Assembly (NCBI GenBank): GCA_016936695.1
Contig: JAFGXK010000041.1
Location: 1-8,205 of the forward strand
DNA length: 8,205 nucleotides
Origin: Bacteroidales bacterium
Lineage (GTDB): Bacteria; Bacteroidota; Bacteroidia; Bacteroidales; VadinHA17
Direction: 5' to 3'
In this document: one piece after another, positions 1 through 7,201 of the stretch
Position numbering within the stretch: position 1 is the stretch's first letter
How the letters are laid out: every line of letters begins with the position of its first letter
Program-made: the position numbers and the translations under genes
The notes under the pieces: generated by a model
What the model was told of the DNA's origin: nothing
The model's input: the letters and a program-made list of their open reading frames with translations, nothing else
Database searches by the model: none

Positions 1-1
1 A

Positions 2-1117
2 GGATACAAGAGTGGTGTTATCCTTGGATTATTGCTGGTGGCAGTTGGAAGCTTCCTGTTTTTTCCGGCAGCCAAAGCTTTATCTTATCCGTTTTTCTTA
101 TTTGCCATATTCATTATGGCTGGCGGTGTTGTATTTCTTCAGGTTGCAGCAAATCCCTATGTTACGGCACTCGGTCCGTCAGAGACTGCTTCAGGCAGGT
201 TGAATCTCACACAGGCCCTTAACTCAATTGCAACCTATATTGCACCTCTGCTTGCCGGTCTTTTTGTTTTCAGGACGGTCGCAGATGCCGCCCTTAACGT
301 TGCTGAATCAATTCCTACAACTCCGTTCCTGATAATTGCCATTGTAGTCATAGTTATCGCAATTGCAATATACTTTCTGAAACTTCCTGAAATTTCAACC
401 CAGGGTGTTGAAAGGAAAAGTGTCTGGAAATATCCCCATGTCGTGATGGGGGCATTTGCTATCTTTTGTTATGTCGGTGCTGAAGTGGGTACTGCAGCCT
501 TCCTTCAGAGATATTTTCAGGTAGCACTTAATATGGCCAGCAGCGATGCTGCAATGATGATAGCTCTTTACTGGGGCGGTGCAATGGTTGGAAGGTTTTA
601 CGGATCCTTCATGCTTTCGAATGTTGAGAAGTCAAAGAAGTACCTGTACACTATCCTGGTTCTCGCCCTTGCTCTCTTTGTCGGCTGGTTTGTCCGCCGC
701 GAGATAACCGATGGTCTTATTTTTGCCGGTATTGCTTTTGTGAACTATCTTGCAATGCAGCTGGGCAGAGGTAAGGCAGCAAGGTCACTTGCCGTATTCG
801 GGATCATTGCAGCCCTGCTTCTCGTCATTGTCATGACTGTAAACGGTAGTATAATACTCTGGATCGGACTCTCGGTTGGCTTTTTCAACTCTATCATGTT
901 TCCCAATATTTTTGCACTGGGCGTTGACGGACTTGACAAAGGTGAACTCAGTATGGCTTCAGGTCTTATAAACACACTCATTGTCGGAGGAGCCCTGATA
1001 CCTGTATTTATGGGAGCTGTTGCTGATACAATGGGTGTACGATGGGCATTTATCCTGCCAATAGTCTGTTACCTTTATATTGTCTTCTTCGCACTTGTGG
1101 GAAGCAAACGGCGGTAA
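2..1117 (+). CDS. Sugar MFS transporter, FucP/GluP type (5' partial)
   Basis: Inner-membrane sugar:cation symporter of the major facilitator superfamily; the substrate cannot be read from the sequence. The frame is open from base 2 with no start, so the N-terminus lies outside the window. Aligned with the paralogue at 3655-4860, the first visible residues (GYKSG) match its residue 72 (GYKNG), so about 70 residues are missing. The 371 visible residues are almost wholly hydrophobic helices. The family motif LQVAANPYV is at fragment residues 46-54, followed by ETASGRLNLTQALNS, and the C-terminus ends in GSKRR, like the paralogue's GSKIR. Relative to the paralogue it carries roughly 50 extra residues (about 208-257, nt 623-772) that look like two more membrane helices; comparable longer forms occur in Bacteroidota. 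A terminator follows the stop, so it is probably transcribed apart from galK. Family call is secure; substrate is not. Confidence 0.9.
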   Translation, partial: GYKSGVILGLLLVAVGSFLFFPAAKALSYPFFLFAIFIMAGGVVFLQVAANPYVTALGPSETASGRLNLTQALNSIATYIAPLLAGLFVFRTVADAALNVAESIPTTPFLIIAIVVIVIAIAIYFLKLPEISTQGVERKSVWKYPHVVMGAFAIFCYVGAEVGTAAFLQRYFQVALNMASSDAAMMIALYWGGAMVGRFYGSFMLSNVEKSKKYLYTILVLALALFVGWFVRREITDGLIFAGIAFVNYLAMQLGRGKAARSLAVFGIIAALLLVIVMTVNGSIILWIGLSVGFFNSIMFPNIFALGVDGLDKGELSMASGLINTLIVGGALIPVFMGAVADTMGVRWAFILPIVCYLYIVFFALVGSKRR

Positions 1118-1144
1118 ACATCCTGTATGCCTTAGAATAACACT

Positions 1145-1186
1145 GAGGCCGTTCCAAATTGTTTGGGGCGGCTTCGTTTTATTTTT
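1145..1186 (+). terminator. Rho-independent terminator after the first transporter
   Basis: A 14-bp stem pairs 1145-1158 with 1162-1175 across a 3-nt loop (TTG). Three of the pairs are G:U. The T-rich tract GTTTTATTTTT follows directly at 1176-1186. It lies 27 nt after the transporter stop and before galK, so it should end the upstream transcript and leave galK with its own promoter. Confidence 0.75.
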
Positions 1187-1198
1187 CCCCACAATTGC

Positions 1199-1206
1199 TA
1201 TATTTA
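1199..1206 (+). promoter_or_regulatory. Possible galK promoter, Bacteroidota -7 element
   Basis: TATATTTA matches the Bacteroidota -7 consensus TAnnTTTG except at the last base, and lies 32 nt before the galK start. No good -33 TTTG sits at the usual 19-21 nt spacing; the nearest candidate is TTTT at 1177-1180, inside the T-tract of the preceding terminator. The terminator upstream makes a promoter in 1187-1238 likely, but this exact assignment is weak. Confidence 0.35.
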
Positions 1207-1238
1207 CATTCTTTCGTCAATTTTAAAACCATATATCC

Positions 1239-2519
1239 ATGACAACAGATAATCTGATCCGCAAAATCAACAACGGGGATAATAAGGCATTCCGAGAACT
1301 ATACGGAAATAATGCCTCTGAACTGAAGAGGAACGGGCTTAGATATGCCGGGCTATTGAAACAATTTAAAACCGCATTCGGAAAGAAGGATGTTGACTTT
1401 TTTACATCACCCGGACGCACTGAAATCGGCGGCAACCATACTGATCATAACTTCGGAAGAGTACTGGCAGGGGCTGTTAACCTCGATAACGTTTGTATCG
1501 CCGGGCCCAATGGCACTAATGTGATCAGGATCATCTCTGAGGGCTACCCACAGTTTGAGGTTGATCTTAAAAATCTCAGTCCTGTGAAAGCAGAGAAATA
1601 TACCTCAGCAGCGCTGGTAAGAGGTATTTGCTCACGTTTTAAGGAATTTGGACATGCGATAGGGGGTTTTGATGCCTGTATAGATGGAGGAGTTCCAAAA
1701 GGCTCGGGATTAAGTTCGTCAGCTTCTTTTGAGGTTCTGATTGGTGCTATACTTAGTGAACTTTTTAACAAAGGCAAGGTCGATCCAATCCAGAATGCAA
1801 TTATTGGACAATATTCAGAAAACAATTACTTCGGAAAACCATGCGGATTGATGGACCAGACTGCATGTGCCATGGGCGGACTGATAACGATCGACTTCAA
1901 GGACCCCTCGAAACCCAAAGTGAAAAAGGTGAACTTCGATTTTGTCGCTACAGGTTTCTCCCTTGTGATTACTGATACAGGAGGAAGCCATGCCGACCTG
2001 AATGATGAATATGCTTCACTGCCGATCGATATGAAGGCTGTTGCCGCTCAGTTAGGAGCTAAGGTGCTGCGGGAAGTTACGCTGAAACAGGTTATTGACA
2101 TTATTCCGGAAATACGTGAAAAAGTAGGCGACCGCGCCATACTGAGAGCAATGCATTTCCATGGCGATAACCAGAGAGTTGTTGATCAGGTGGCTGCTCT
2201 CGAGAAAAACGATTTCAAATCATTTCTCGGAATGGTGGTGGACTCAGGTTTCAGTTCATTCATGTACAACCAGAATGTATATCCCATAACCAATGTAAGG
2301 GAACAGAATGTTTCACTTGCACTTGCACTTAGTGAACTGGTGCTTAAGGGCGAAGGAGCATGGAGGGTCCATGGCGGTGGTTTCGCCGGCACAATCCAGG
2401 CATTCGTACCACAGTCGCTGCTGAAGAAATATGTCTCCACCCTTGAACATGTTTATGGGAAAGGGTCATGCCATATTCTGTTTATCAGACATCAGGGAGC
2501 CGGCAAGGTCAGGTTATAA
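1239..2519 (+). CDS. galK: Galactokinase
   Basis: Cytoplasmic GHMP-family kinase that phosphorylates alpha-D-galactose with ATP to galactose 1-phosphate, the first committed Leloir step. At 426 residues it is longer than classical GalK, mainly through an N-terminal extension of about 20 residues. The galactokinase signature is present in variant form: PGRTEIGGNHTDHN at 58-72, against classical GRVNLIGEHTDYN. The phosphate-binding GHMP loop is GVPKGSGLSSSAS at 151-163. The presumed catalytic base is D206 in CGLMDQ, and R60 is the matching catalytic arginine. The C-terminal GHMP motif GGGFAG is at 379-384. The sugar-contacting Glu of classical enzymes is Asn67 here; I recall this GGNHTDH form from clostridial and Bacteroidota galactokinases, so it is not a defect. 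The ATG start has an A/T-rich leader and no Shine-Dalgarno. galM follows after 35 nt, pointing to an operon. Confidence 0.95.
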   Translation: MTTDNLIRKINNGDNKAFRELYGNNASELKRNGLRYAGLLKQFKTAFGKKDVDFFTSPGRTEIGGNHTDHNFGRVLAGAVNLDNVCIAGPNGTNVIRIISEGYPQFEVDLKNLSPVKAEKYTSAALVRGICSRFKEFGHAIGGFDACIDGGVPKGSGLSSSASFEVLIGAILSELFNKGKVDPIQNAIIGQYSENNYFGKPCGLMDQTACAMGGLITIDFKDPSKPKVKKVNFDFVATGFSLVITDTGGSHADLNDEYASLPIDMKAVAAQLGAKVLREVTLKQVIDIIPEIREKVGDRAILRAMHFHGDNQRVVDQVAALEKNDFKSFLGMVVDSGFSSFMYNQNVYPITNVREQNVSLALALSELVLKGEGAWRVHGGGFAGTIQAFVPQSLLKKYVSTLEHVYGKGSCHILFIRHQGAGKVRL

Positions 2520-2528
2520 ATTCAGGCG

Positions 2529-2548
2529 TTAAATAAGTTGATATTTAA
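2529..2548. repeat. AT-rich inverted repeat between galK and galM
   Basis: TTAAATA (2529-2535) and TATTTAA (2542-2548) form a perfect 7-bp inverted repeat around a 6-nt spacer (AGTTGA), ending six bases before the galM ATG. It could be an operator half-site pair or a weak RNA hairpin over the galM start. In a short A/T-rich spacer it could also be chance. Confidence 0.3.
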
Positions 2549-2554
2549 GTAATT

Positions 2555-3607
2555 ATGAATATAGTAAAGGAAGATTCATTCAAGGATGTTCTTAACGGAA
2601 AGCCTACAGGCCTGTACACTCTCAGGAATAAAAACGGCCTCGTGGTCCAGGTGACCAACTACGGGGCAATAATCGTTAGCATATTCGCACCCGACCGTAA
2701 AGGCAACTTTGCCGATGTGGTGCAGGGCTACGACAACATTGCCGACTACGTCAATATGAACAGTCCATACATGGGCGCGATTTGCGGGCGTTGCGCAAAC
2801 CGTATTGCCTCAGGTAAATTCACCCTTGGCGGTAAGGAATTCACCCTTGCAGTAAACAATGGCCCCAATCATCTCCACGGAGGGATTAAGGGCTTCAACA
2901 AGGTTGTGTGGCATGTTGTTGATGCTTCCGGCTCAGCAGTGAAAATGGAGTACTTCTCAGCCGACGGCGAGGAAGGTTACCCAGGTAATTTAAAGACTTC
3001 GGTGACTTATACCCTGACTGATGCTGATGAACTGAGGATCGATTTTAATGCCACTACCGACAAAACAACTGTGGTAAACCTTGCCGGTCATACATATTTC
3101 AACATGGCAGGAGAGGGTTCAGGAAGCATTTACGACCACGAACTGGTGATCAATGGCAGGTTTTTCACTCCGACCGATGAAACGAATATACCAACAGGTG
3201 AAATAATTGCAGTTAGCGGCACTCCTTTTGATTTCACCAGCCCAAAGAAAATAGGTGAGGATATAGACAAGGAAAACGAGCAGCTCAGGTTCGGGGCAGG
3301 ATACGATCATAACTGGGTTCTCGATCACCCGGCAGGCGCTCCGGGACTTGCAGCGGCAGTCAGCGATCCTTTATCAGGCAGGACTTTGGAAGTGTTCACC
3401 ACCCAGCCCGGACTTCAGCTGTATACAGCAAACTGGATTGACAATGAGAAAGGAAAGTTCGGGAAAAAATATGGGAAAAGATGGGCCTATGCCCTCGAAA
3501 CACAGCATTTCCCCGATGCGGTTAACAAACCTCATTTCCCGTCTACTGTACTGAATCCGGGCGGGGAGTACAGGCAGACCTGCATGTACAAGTTTTCCGC
3601 AAAATAG
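2555..3607 (+). CDS. galM: Aldose 1-epimerase (galactose mutarotase)
   Basis: Interconverts the alpha and beta anomers of galactose or glucose, supplying the alpha-galactose that GalK uses. The 350 residues match the usual family length. Expected motifs appear in order: GRCANRI at 78-84, NHLHGG at 105-110 (first active-site His), HTYFN at 179-183 (second catalytic His, H179), YDHNW at 250-254 (sugar-contacting Asp, D251) and ETQHFPD at 315-321 (E315, the general base). The motif before H179 reads NLAG rather than the NxTN of the classical signature, a minor variation. No secretion signal is visible: the N-terminus MNIVKEDSFKD is hydrophilic, so the enzyme is probably cytoplasmic, unlike the secreted mutarotases also common in Bacteroidota. 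It lies 35 nt after galK and 47 nt before the second transporter. Confidence 0.95.
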   Translation: MNIVKEDSFKDVLNGKPTGLYTLRNKNGLVVQVTNYGAIIVSIFAPDRKGNFADVVQGYDNIADYVNMNSPYMGAICGRCANRIASGKFTLGGKEFTLAVNNGPNHLHGGIKGFNKVVWHVVDASGSAVKMEYFSADGEEGYPGNLKTSVTYTLTDADELRIDFNATTDKTTVVNLAGHTYFNMAGEGSGSIYDHELVINGRFFTPTDETNIPTGEIIAVSGTPFDFTSPKKIGEDIDKENEQLRFGAGYDHNWVLDHPAGAPGLAAAVSDPLSGRTLEVFTTQPGLQLYTANWIDNEKGKFGKKYGKRWAYALETQHFPDAVNKPHFPSTVLNPGGEYRQTCMYKFSAK

Positions 3608-3654
3608 TGAAGCAGAAAAGTTATAAAGCATGAAATAACCTTAAACCTACCAAA

Positions 3655-4860
3655 ATGACAAACAAAAACTCCAATTTCCTGTTTCCTCTTATCGTGATGG
3701 CCGCGCTTTTCTTTCTGCTGGGCTTTATCACAACCATGAACAATTCGCTTATAGACTATCTGAAGGATGCCTTTAAGCTTAACGAGGTTGAGAAGCAGCT
3801 TCCCAACACATTCTTTTACGGAGCTTATATCCTGTCAATACCAGTCGGCTATCTTCTGAACCGGATCGGTTATAAAAACGGGGTTCTTGCAGGTCTTGGA
3901 CTGATAAGCCTTGGTTTCTTTCTTTGTATTCCGGGCGTTGCTGCCGGTTATTACGGCTTCCTGAGCGCAGTATCGGTGTTTGCTATCGGAATTGTGCTGC
4001 TCCAGGTCGCTGCCAATCCTTACGTGAATGCCCTTGGAAGTCCTGAAACGGCGGCAAGCAGGCTCACGCTTACAAACGCGCTGAACTCCGTTGCCACAGT
4101 TATTGCTCCGATTTTCGTTTCCATGCTTATCGTATCGGCCAATACAGGCACCGAGGCTGATCCGAAGACGGTTCAGGGGCCCTTTGCAGGCATTGGTATT
4201 GTAACCCTTGTTATTGTTGTGGTAATGTTCTTCCTGCGTCTTCCGGAAATCAGGGAAGATGATGCCGCAGAAGGAAATGTTAAGAAATACAAGGACAGTG
4301 CTTACAAATACACCCATTTGTGGCTGGGCTCACTTGCAATTTTCTTCTATATGGGTGTTGAGATAGGGATCCCGAGTTTCTTCGCTGACTATTCATCCAG
4401 ACTGGGCTTCAACTTCGACGGCGAAATGAGGACAAGGCTTCTGGCTTATTACTGGGCCGGACTGATGGTCGGCCGTATTGCCGGAATCTTTATCCTTCGC
4501 AAGTACACGGCAAGTAAGATATTGAGCTTCTGTGCCATTGGTGGAGCGGTGATGCTTCTGCTTTCACTTGTCCTTGGCGGAATGGGAATGAACTGGATCG
4601 GACTGGTACTGTTCCTTGGAACCGGCCTGATGCATTCAATAATGTGGCCCTGTATTTATAACCTTGCCCTGGAAGATCTCGGTCCCCATTCAAAAGTAGG
4701 ATCGGGTGTTATTGCAACATCAGTTATCGGAGCTGCTCTTCTGCCGATTATGATGGGTGCCATCCAGAAGGGAATAGGCCTCCTGTTTGCAATAGCCTGC
4801 CTGTTTATCTATTATTCCTATATCACCTTCTTTGCAGTGAAAGGATCGAAAATCAGGTAG
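3655..4860 (+). CDS. gluP: Glucose/galactose MFS transporter, GluP/FucP type
   Basis: Inner-membrane symporter for glucose and/or galactose; the substrate is inferred from family and from position directly after galK-galM. The 401 residues fit a 12-helix MFS protein. The first helix runs about 10-30 and ends TTMNNS. The family motif LQVAANPYV is at 116-124, followed by GSPETAASRLTLTNALNS. A charged cytoplasmic linker (REDDAAEGNVKKYKDSAYK, about 200-218) separates the two six-helix halves, and YYWAGLMVGR is the usual helix-8 region. By my alignment, the two acidic residues needed for proton coupling in E. coli FucP (Asp46, Glu135) correspond to Asn30 and Gln117; D34, one turn later, may stand in for the first. 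It is a diverged paralogue of the transporter at the left edge. gluP is a family-level symbol. Confidence 0.92.
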   Translation: MTNKNSNFLFPLIVMAALFFLLGFITTMNNSLIDYLKDAFKLNEVEKQLPNTFFYGAYILSIPVGYLLNRIGYKNGVLAGLGLISLGFFLCIPGVAAGYYGFLSAVSVFAIGIVLLQVAANPYVNALGSPETAASRLTLTNALNSVATVIAPIFVSMLIVSANTGTEADPKTVQGPFAGIGIVTLVIVVVMFFLRLPEIREDDAAEGNVKKYKDSAYKYTHLWLGSLAIFFYMGVEIGIPSFFADYSSRLGFNFDGEMRTRLLAYYWAGLMVGRIAGIFILRKYTASKILSFCAIGGAVMLLLSLVLGGMGMNWIGLVLFLGTGLMHSIMWPCIYNLALEDLGPHSKVGSGVIATSVIGAALLPIMMGAIQKGIGLLFAIACLFIYYSYITFFAVKGSKIR

Positions 4861-4895
4861 AGTTCCGAAGGTATACCGAATTCGTTGAAGCTGTG

Positions 4896-4915
4896 TCCTG
4901 AAGCTGTTTTCAGGA
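4896..4915 (+). promoter_or_regulatory. Intergenic hairpin, possible weak terminator or attenuator
   Basis: TCCTGAA (4896-4902) pairs with TTCAGGA (4909-4915) around a 6-nt loop, and TTAATTTATAAT follows. The tail is A/T-rich but not a clean T-tract, so termination would be partial at best. It sits in the widest gap of the block (70 nt) and may uncouple the galactose genes from the two genes downstream. Confidence 0.35.
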
Positions 4916-4930
4916 TTAATTTATAATGCC

Positions 4931-6010
4931 ATGAACCGTAGAAAATTCATTGAGAAATCAGGAGTTGTGGCGGGTGCTGCAATGCTTGGAAACGTTTCAC
5001 GGGCAGATGATGCCGGCAAACCGTCACAATACTCACGGCCCGATCTGTCGGATAAAATTAAGCTTGGCCTGTATTCTATAAGCTATGGCGGAATCTGGTA
5101 TCAGGGACCTGCCCTGTCATTTGACCAGATGTGCCGTAAGGCAAAGGAATATGGTTTTTCAGGTGTTGAACTTGACAATAAGCGGCCCATGGGTAATCCG
5201 ATGGATCTCGGCCGGGAGGAAAGGGATGCCATACGTAACAGCCTTGCCAGACATGGACTGGAGATCCCATGCGTAGCAGCAAATAATGATTTTTCCAGTC
5301 CGATACCCGAGCACAGGGAATGCCAGCTGCTTATGGTCCGGGAAACGGCACGACTGGCAAAGGATCTCGGAGCAGGTATCGTCAGGTTGTTTGCTGCCTG
5401 GTATGGTATCCCTGTTCATGAGGGAGTCGGAACCTACGACTTTGTTCGTGACAATTATGGGGAATACACTTTTATGAGGCAATTTCCGTATGCAACTCAT
5501 ATCGACAGGTGGAATTTTACGAGGGAATGCCTGAAAGAAGCCGCCAGCATGGGAGAGGAGTTTGGTGTTGTAATGGCTCTGCAGAATCATACGCCCCTGA
5601 TAAGACACTGGAAGGATACCCTCGACCTCGTAAAAGAGGTTAATTCTCCATGGCTGAAAGTATGTCTCGATCTTCCTATATTCGAAAATCTCGACAGGGA
5701 ATACGTCGCTAATGCCGTCAGAACAGTTGACAGTCTCCAGATTCATTCCCATTACGGCGGTGAATATTATCGCGACGCAGAAGGTAAAGTACATCAGAAG
5801 GTTATCGATACCAAATTTGGAAAACCACAACCTGATTATGCTCATTATATTGACCTTATGAATGAGATCGGGTATAAGGGATATTTTACATTTGAATTAT
5901 GTCATCCGGTCCTTAATGATGACCATACACGGGGAGGTCTGGAATATGTTGATAATCAGGTTAGCCTGGCACGGGAATTCATGGCTGGGATATTGAAGGG
6001 AAAGTCATAA
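4931..6010 (+). CDS. Tat-exported sugar phosphate isomerase/epimerase-like TIM-barrel protein
   Basis: A 359-residue protein of the xylose isomerase-like TIM-barrel superfamily, which includes sugar isomerases, epimerases and endonuclease IV. The N-terminus NRRKFIEKSGVVAGAAMLG (2-20) is a twin-arginine signal: RR at 3-4, then a short hydrophobic stretch, with likely cleavage near SRADDA (23-28). The protein is therefore probably folded in the cytoplasm and exported to the periplasm, so a phosphorylated substrate is unlikely. Barrel motifs in order: GVELDN at 78-83 (E80), VRLFAAW at 151-157, ALQNH at 216-220, VCLDLP at 244-249 (D247), QIHSHY at 270-275 (H272, H274) and TFELCHP at 320-326 (E322). 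Where many relatives have the metal ligand Glu (ALENH), this one has Gln218; LQNH forms are known in the superfamily. The reaction is not known. It follows the transporter by 70 nt and precedes the aldolase by 12 nt. Confidence 0.82.
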   Translation: MNRRKFIEKSGVVAGAAMLGNVSRADDAGKPSQYSRPDLSDKIKLGLYSISYGGIWYQGPALSFDQMCRKAKEYGFSGVELDNKRPMGNPMDLGREERDAIRNSLARHGLEIPCVAANNDFSSPIPEHRECQLLMVRETARLAKDLGAGIVRLFAAWYGIPVHEGVGTYDFVRDNYGEYTFMRQFPYATHIDRWNFTRECLKEAASMGEEFGVVMALQNHTPLIRHWKDTLDLVKEVNSPWLKVCLDLPIFENLDREYVANAVRTVDSLQIHSHYGGEYYRDAEGKVHQKVIDTKFGKPQPDYAHYIDLMNEIGYKGYFTFELCHPVLNDDHTRGGLEYVDNQVSLAREFMAGILKGKS

Positions 6011-6022
6011 ACCAAATTTTTG

Positions 6023-7072
6023 ATGGAATCATTGAACAATAAAAGAGGATTTGCCAGCGACAATAATGCGGGAGTGCATCCTGAGATTCTGAAAGAAATA
6101 ATTTCGGCCAATGAAGGTCATGTTGTTGGATACGGTGATGACCGTTACACACGAAAGGCTCAGGATCTTTTCAGGCAACATTTAGGAAGTGATGCCGAAG
6201 TATATTTCGTTTTTACGGGAACTGCAGCCAATACCCTGGGACTAACCGGTGTGACCAGGTCGTGGAATTCAGTGATTACCGCCCATACTGCCCATATTCA
6301 GCAGGATGAATGCGGCGCACCTGAAAAATATACCGGCTGCAAGGTGCTTACCGTTGATACACCTGATGGAAAGATAAGTCCGTCATTGCTTATGAGACAT
6401 GTTCACGGCTTTGGCTTTGAACACCATTCTCAGCCAAAGGTTATCTCGATAACTCAGACGACTGAAATGGGTACGGTATACAGTGTAGATGAAATAAAAG
6501 CTCTTGCTGCATTTGCCCATGATTACGGAATGCTCCTTCACATGGACGGAGCAAGGATAGCCAATGCAGCGGTTTATCTTAACCTTCCTTTCAGGGAATT
6601 TACAACTGATGCCGGAGTTGATTTTCTCTCCTTTGGAGGGACCAAGAACGGTATGATGTACGGAGAAGCGGTCTGTTTTCTTAAGCCAGAGTTATCCCCT
6701 GATTTTAAGTATATAAGAAAGCAGGGAATGCAGTTATCATCCAAGATGCGTTATATCTCGGCTCAGTATCTTGCCTATTTCAGGGATGATCTATGGAAGA
6801 GAAATGCATCGCATGCTAATGCCATGGCACAGATTCTTGCGCAAAAGATAAAAGACATTCCGGGCATCCGGATTACCCAGCAGGTACAGTCGAATGGTGT
6901 GTTTGCTATTATTCCGCATGATGTTGCGGAGACCTTGATGAAATCCTATTTCTTCTACTCATGGGATGAACTTACATCGGAATACAGGCTTATGACGAGC
7001 TGGGACACCACGGCAGAGGACATTGAGGATTTTATCAGGTTGCTGAGGGAGTTGATGCTGAAGCGGGCCTGA
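6023..7072 (+). CDS. ltaE: Threonine aldolase family PLP enzyme
   Basis: Cytoplasmic fold-type I PLP enzyme of the threonine aldolase/beta-eliminating lyase family. Known members cleave L-threonine or L-allo-threonine to glycine and acetaldehyde. Numbering from the ATG at 6023 (349 residues): FASDNNAGVHPEI near the N-terminus; FTGTAANT at 64-71, the PLP phosphate-binding turn; AHTAHI at 87-92 with the ring-stacking His; DECGAPEKYTGCK at 95-107; MDGAR at 174-178 with Asp175 for the PLP nitrogen; and FGGTKNG at 204-210 with the Schiff-base Lys208. A TTG at 6020 would add one Met; the ATG is the better start. The gap from the previous stop is only 12 nt, so the two are very likely co-transcribed, and a strong terminator follows. 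Substrate preference cannot be read from the sequence; another 3-hydroxy amino acid is possible, and the symbol is by family. Confidence 0.87.
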   Translation: MESLNNKRGFASDNNAGVHPEILKEIISANEGHVVGYGDDRYTRKAQDLFRQHLGSDAEVYFVFTGTAANTLGLTGVTRSWNSVITAHTAHIQQDECGAPEKYTGCKVLTVDTPDGKISPSLLMRHVHGFGFEHHSQPKVISITQTTEMGTVYSVDEIKALAAFAHDYGMLLHMDGARIANAAVYLNLPFREFTTDAGVDFLSFGGTKNGMMYGEAVCFLKPELSPDFKYIRKQGMQLSSKMRYISAQYLAYFRDDLWKRNASHANAMAQILAQKIKDIPGIRITQQVQSNGVFAIIPHDVAETLMKSYFFYSWDELTSEYRLMTSWDTTAEDIEDFIRLLRELMLKRA

Positions 7073-7148
7073 ATCAGATGATAAAGCATGCCTGCAAACC
7101 AGGAATAGTTACAGGCCTTGACTGTTAATCATTTGCAGATTTGCTAAA

Positions 7149-7186
7149 AATTGAAAAGCCGGAACCAATGGTCCGGCTTTTCAATT
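7149..7186. terminator. Bidirectional terminator between convergent genes
   Basis: A perfect 15-bp stem pairs 7149-7163 with 7172-7186 around an 8-nt apical region that itself contains CC and GG able to pair. The GC core CCGG is flanked by AAAA on the left arm and TTTT on the right, with five A's at 7146-7150, so either strand shows a hairpin followed by U-rich RNA. It lies about 75 nt after the aldolase stop and 16 nt beyond the tonB stop on the other strand, serving both transcripts. Confidence 0.92.
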
Positions 7187-7201
7187 ATGCTGGAAGCTTT
7201 A

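Noticed and set aside
3835..4317. 160-codon minus-strand reading frame opposite the second transporter.
   Set aside because: Its composition is polar, Asn- and Cys-rich and without family motifs, and the opposite strand encodes a transporter with all expected motifs.
4917..4924. TAATTTAT as a -7 promoter element for the Tat-signal gene.
   Set aside because: It matches the consensus poorly, and transcription from it would begin at about the ATG, leaving no leader.
5159..5845. 228-codon minus-strand reading frame opposite the isomerase-like gene.
   Set aside because: It lies wholly antisense to a clear TIM-barrel gene, has no recognisable domain and has no promoter or neighbour support; it is a shadow of the coding strand.
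6020..6022. TTG as the start of the aldolase-family gene.
   Set aside because: It is followed directly by an in-frame ATG, which is the stronger start and changes the protein by only one residue.
7092..7138. Inverted repeat CTGCAAA / TTTGCAG after the aldolase gene.
   Set aside because: The arms are 7 bp with a 33-nt loop and no T-tract; the strong terminator just downstream explains the region better.
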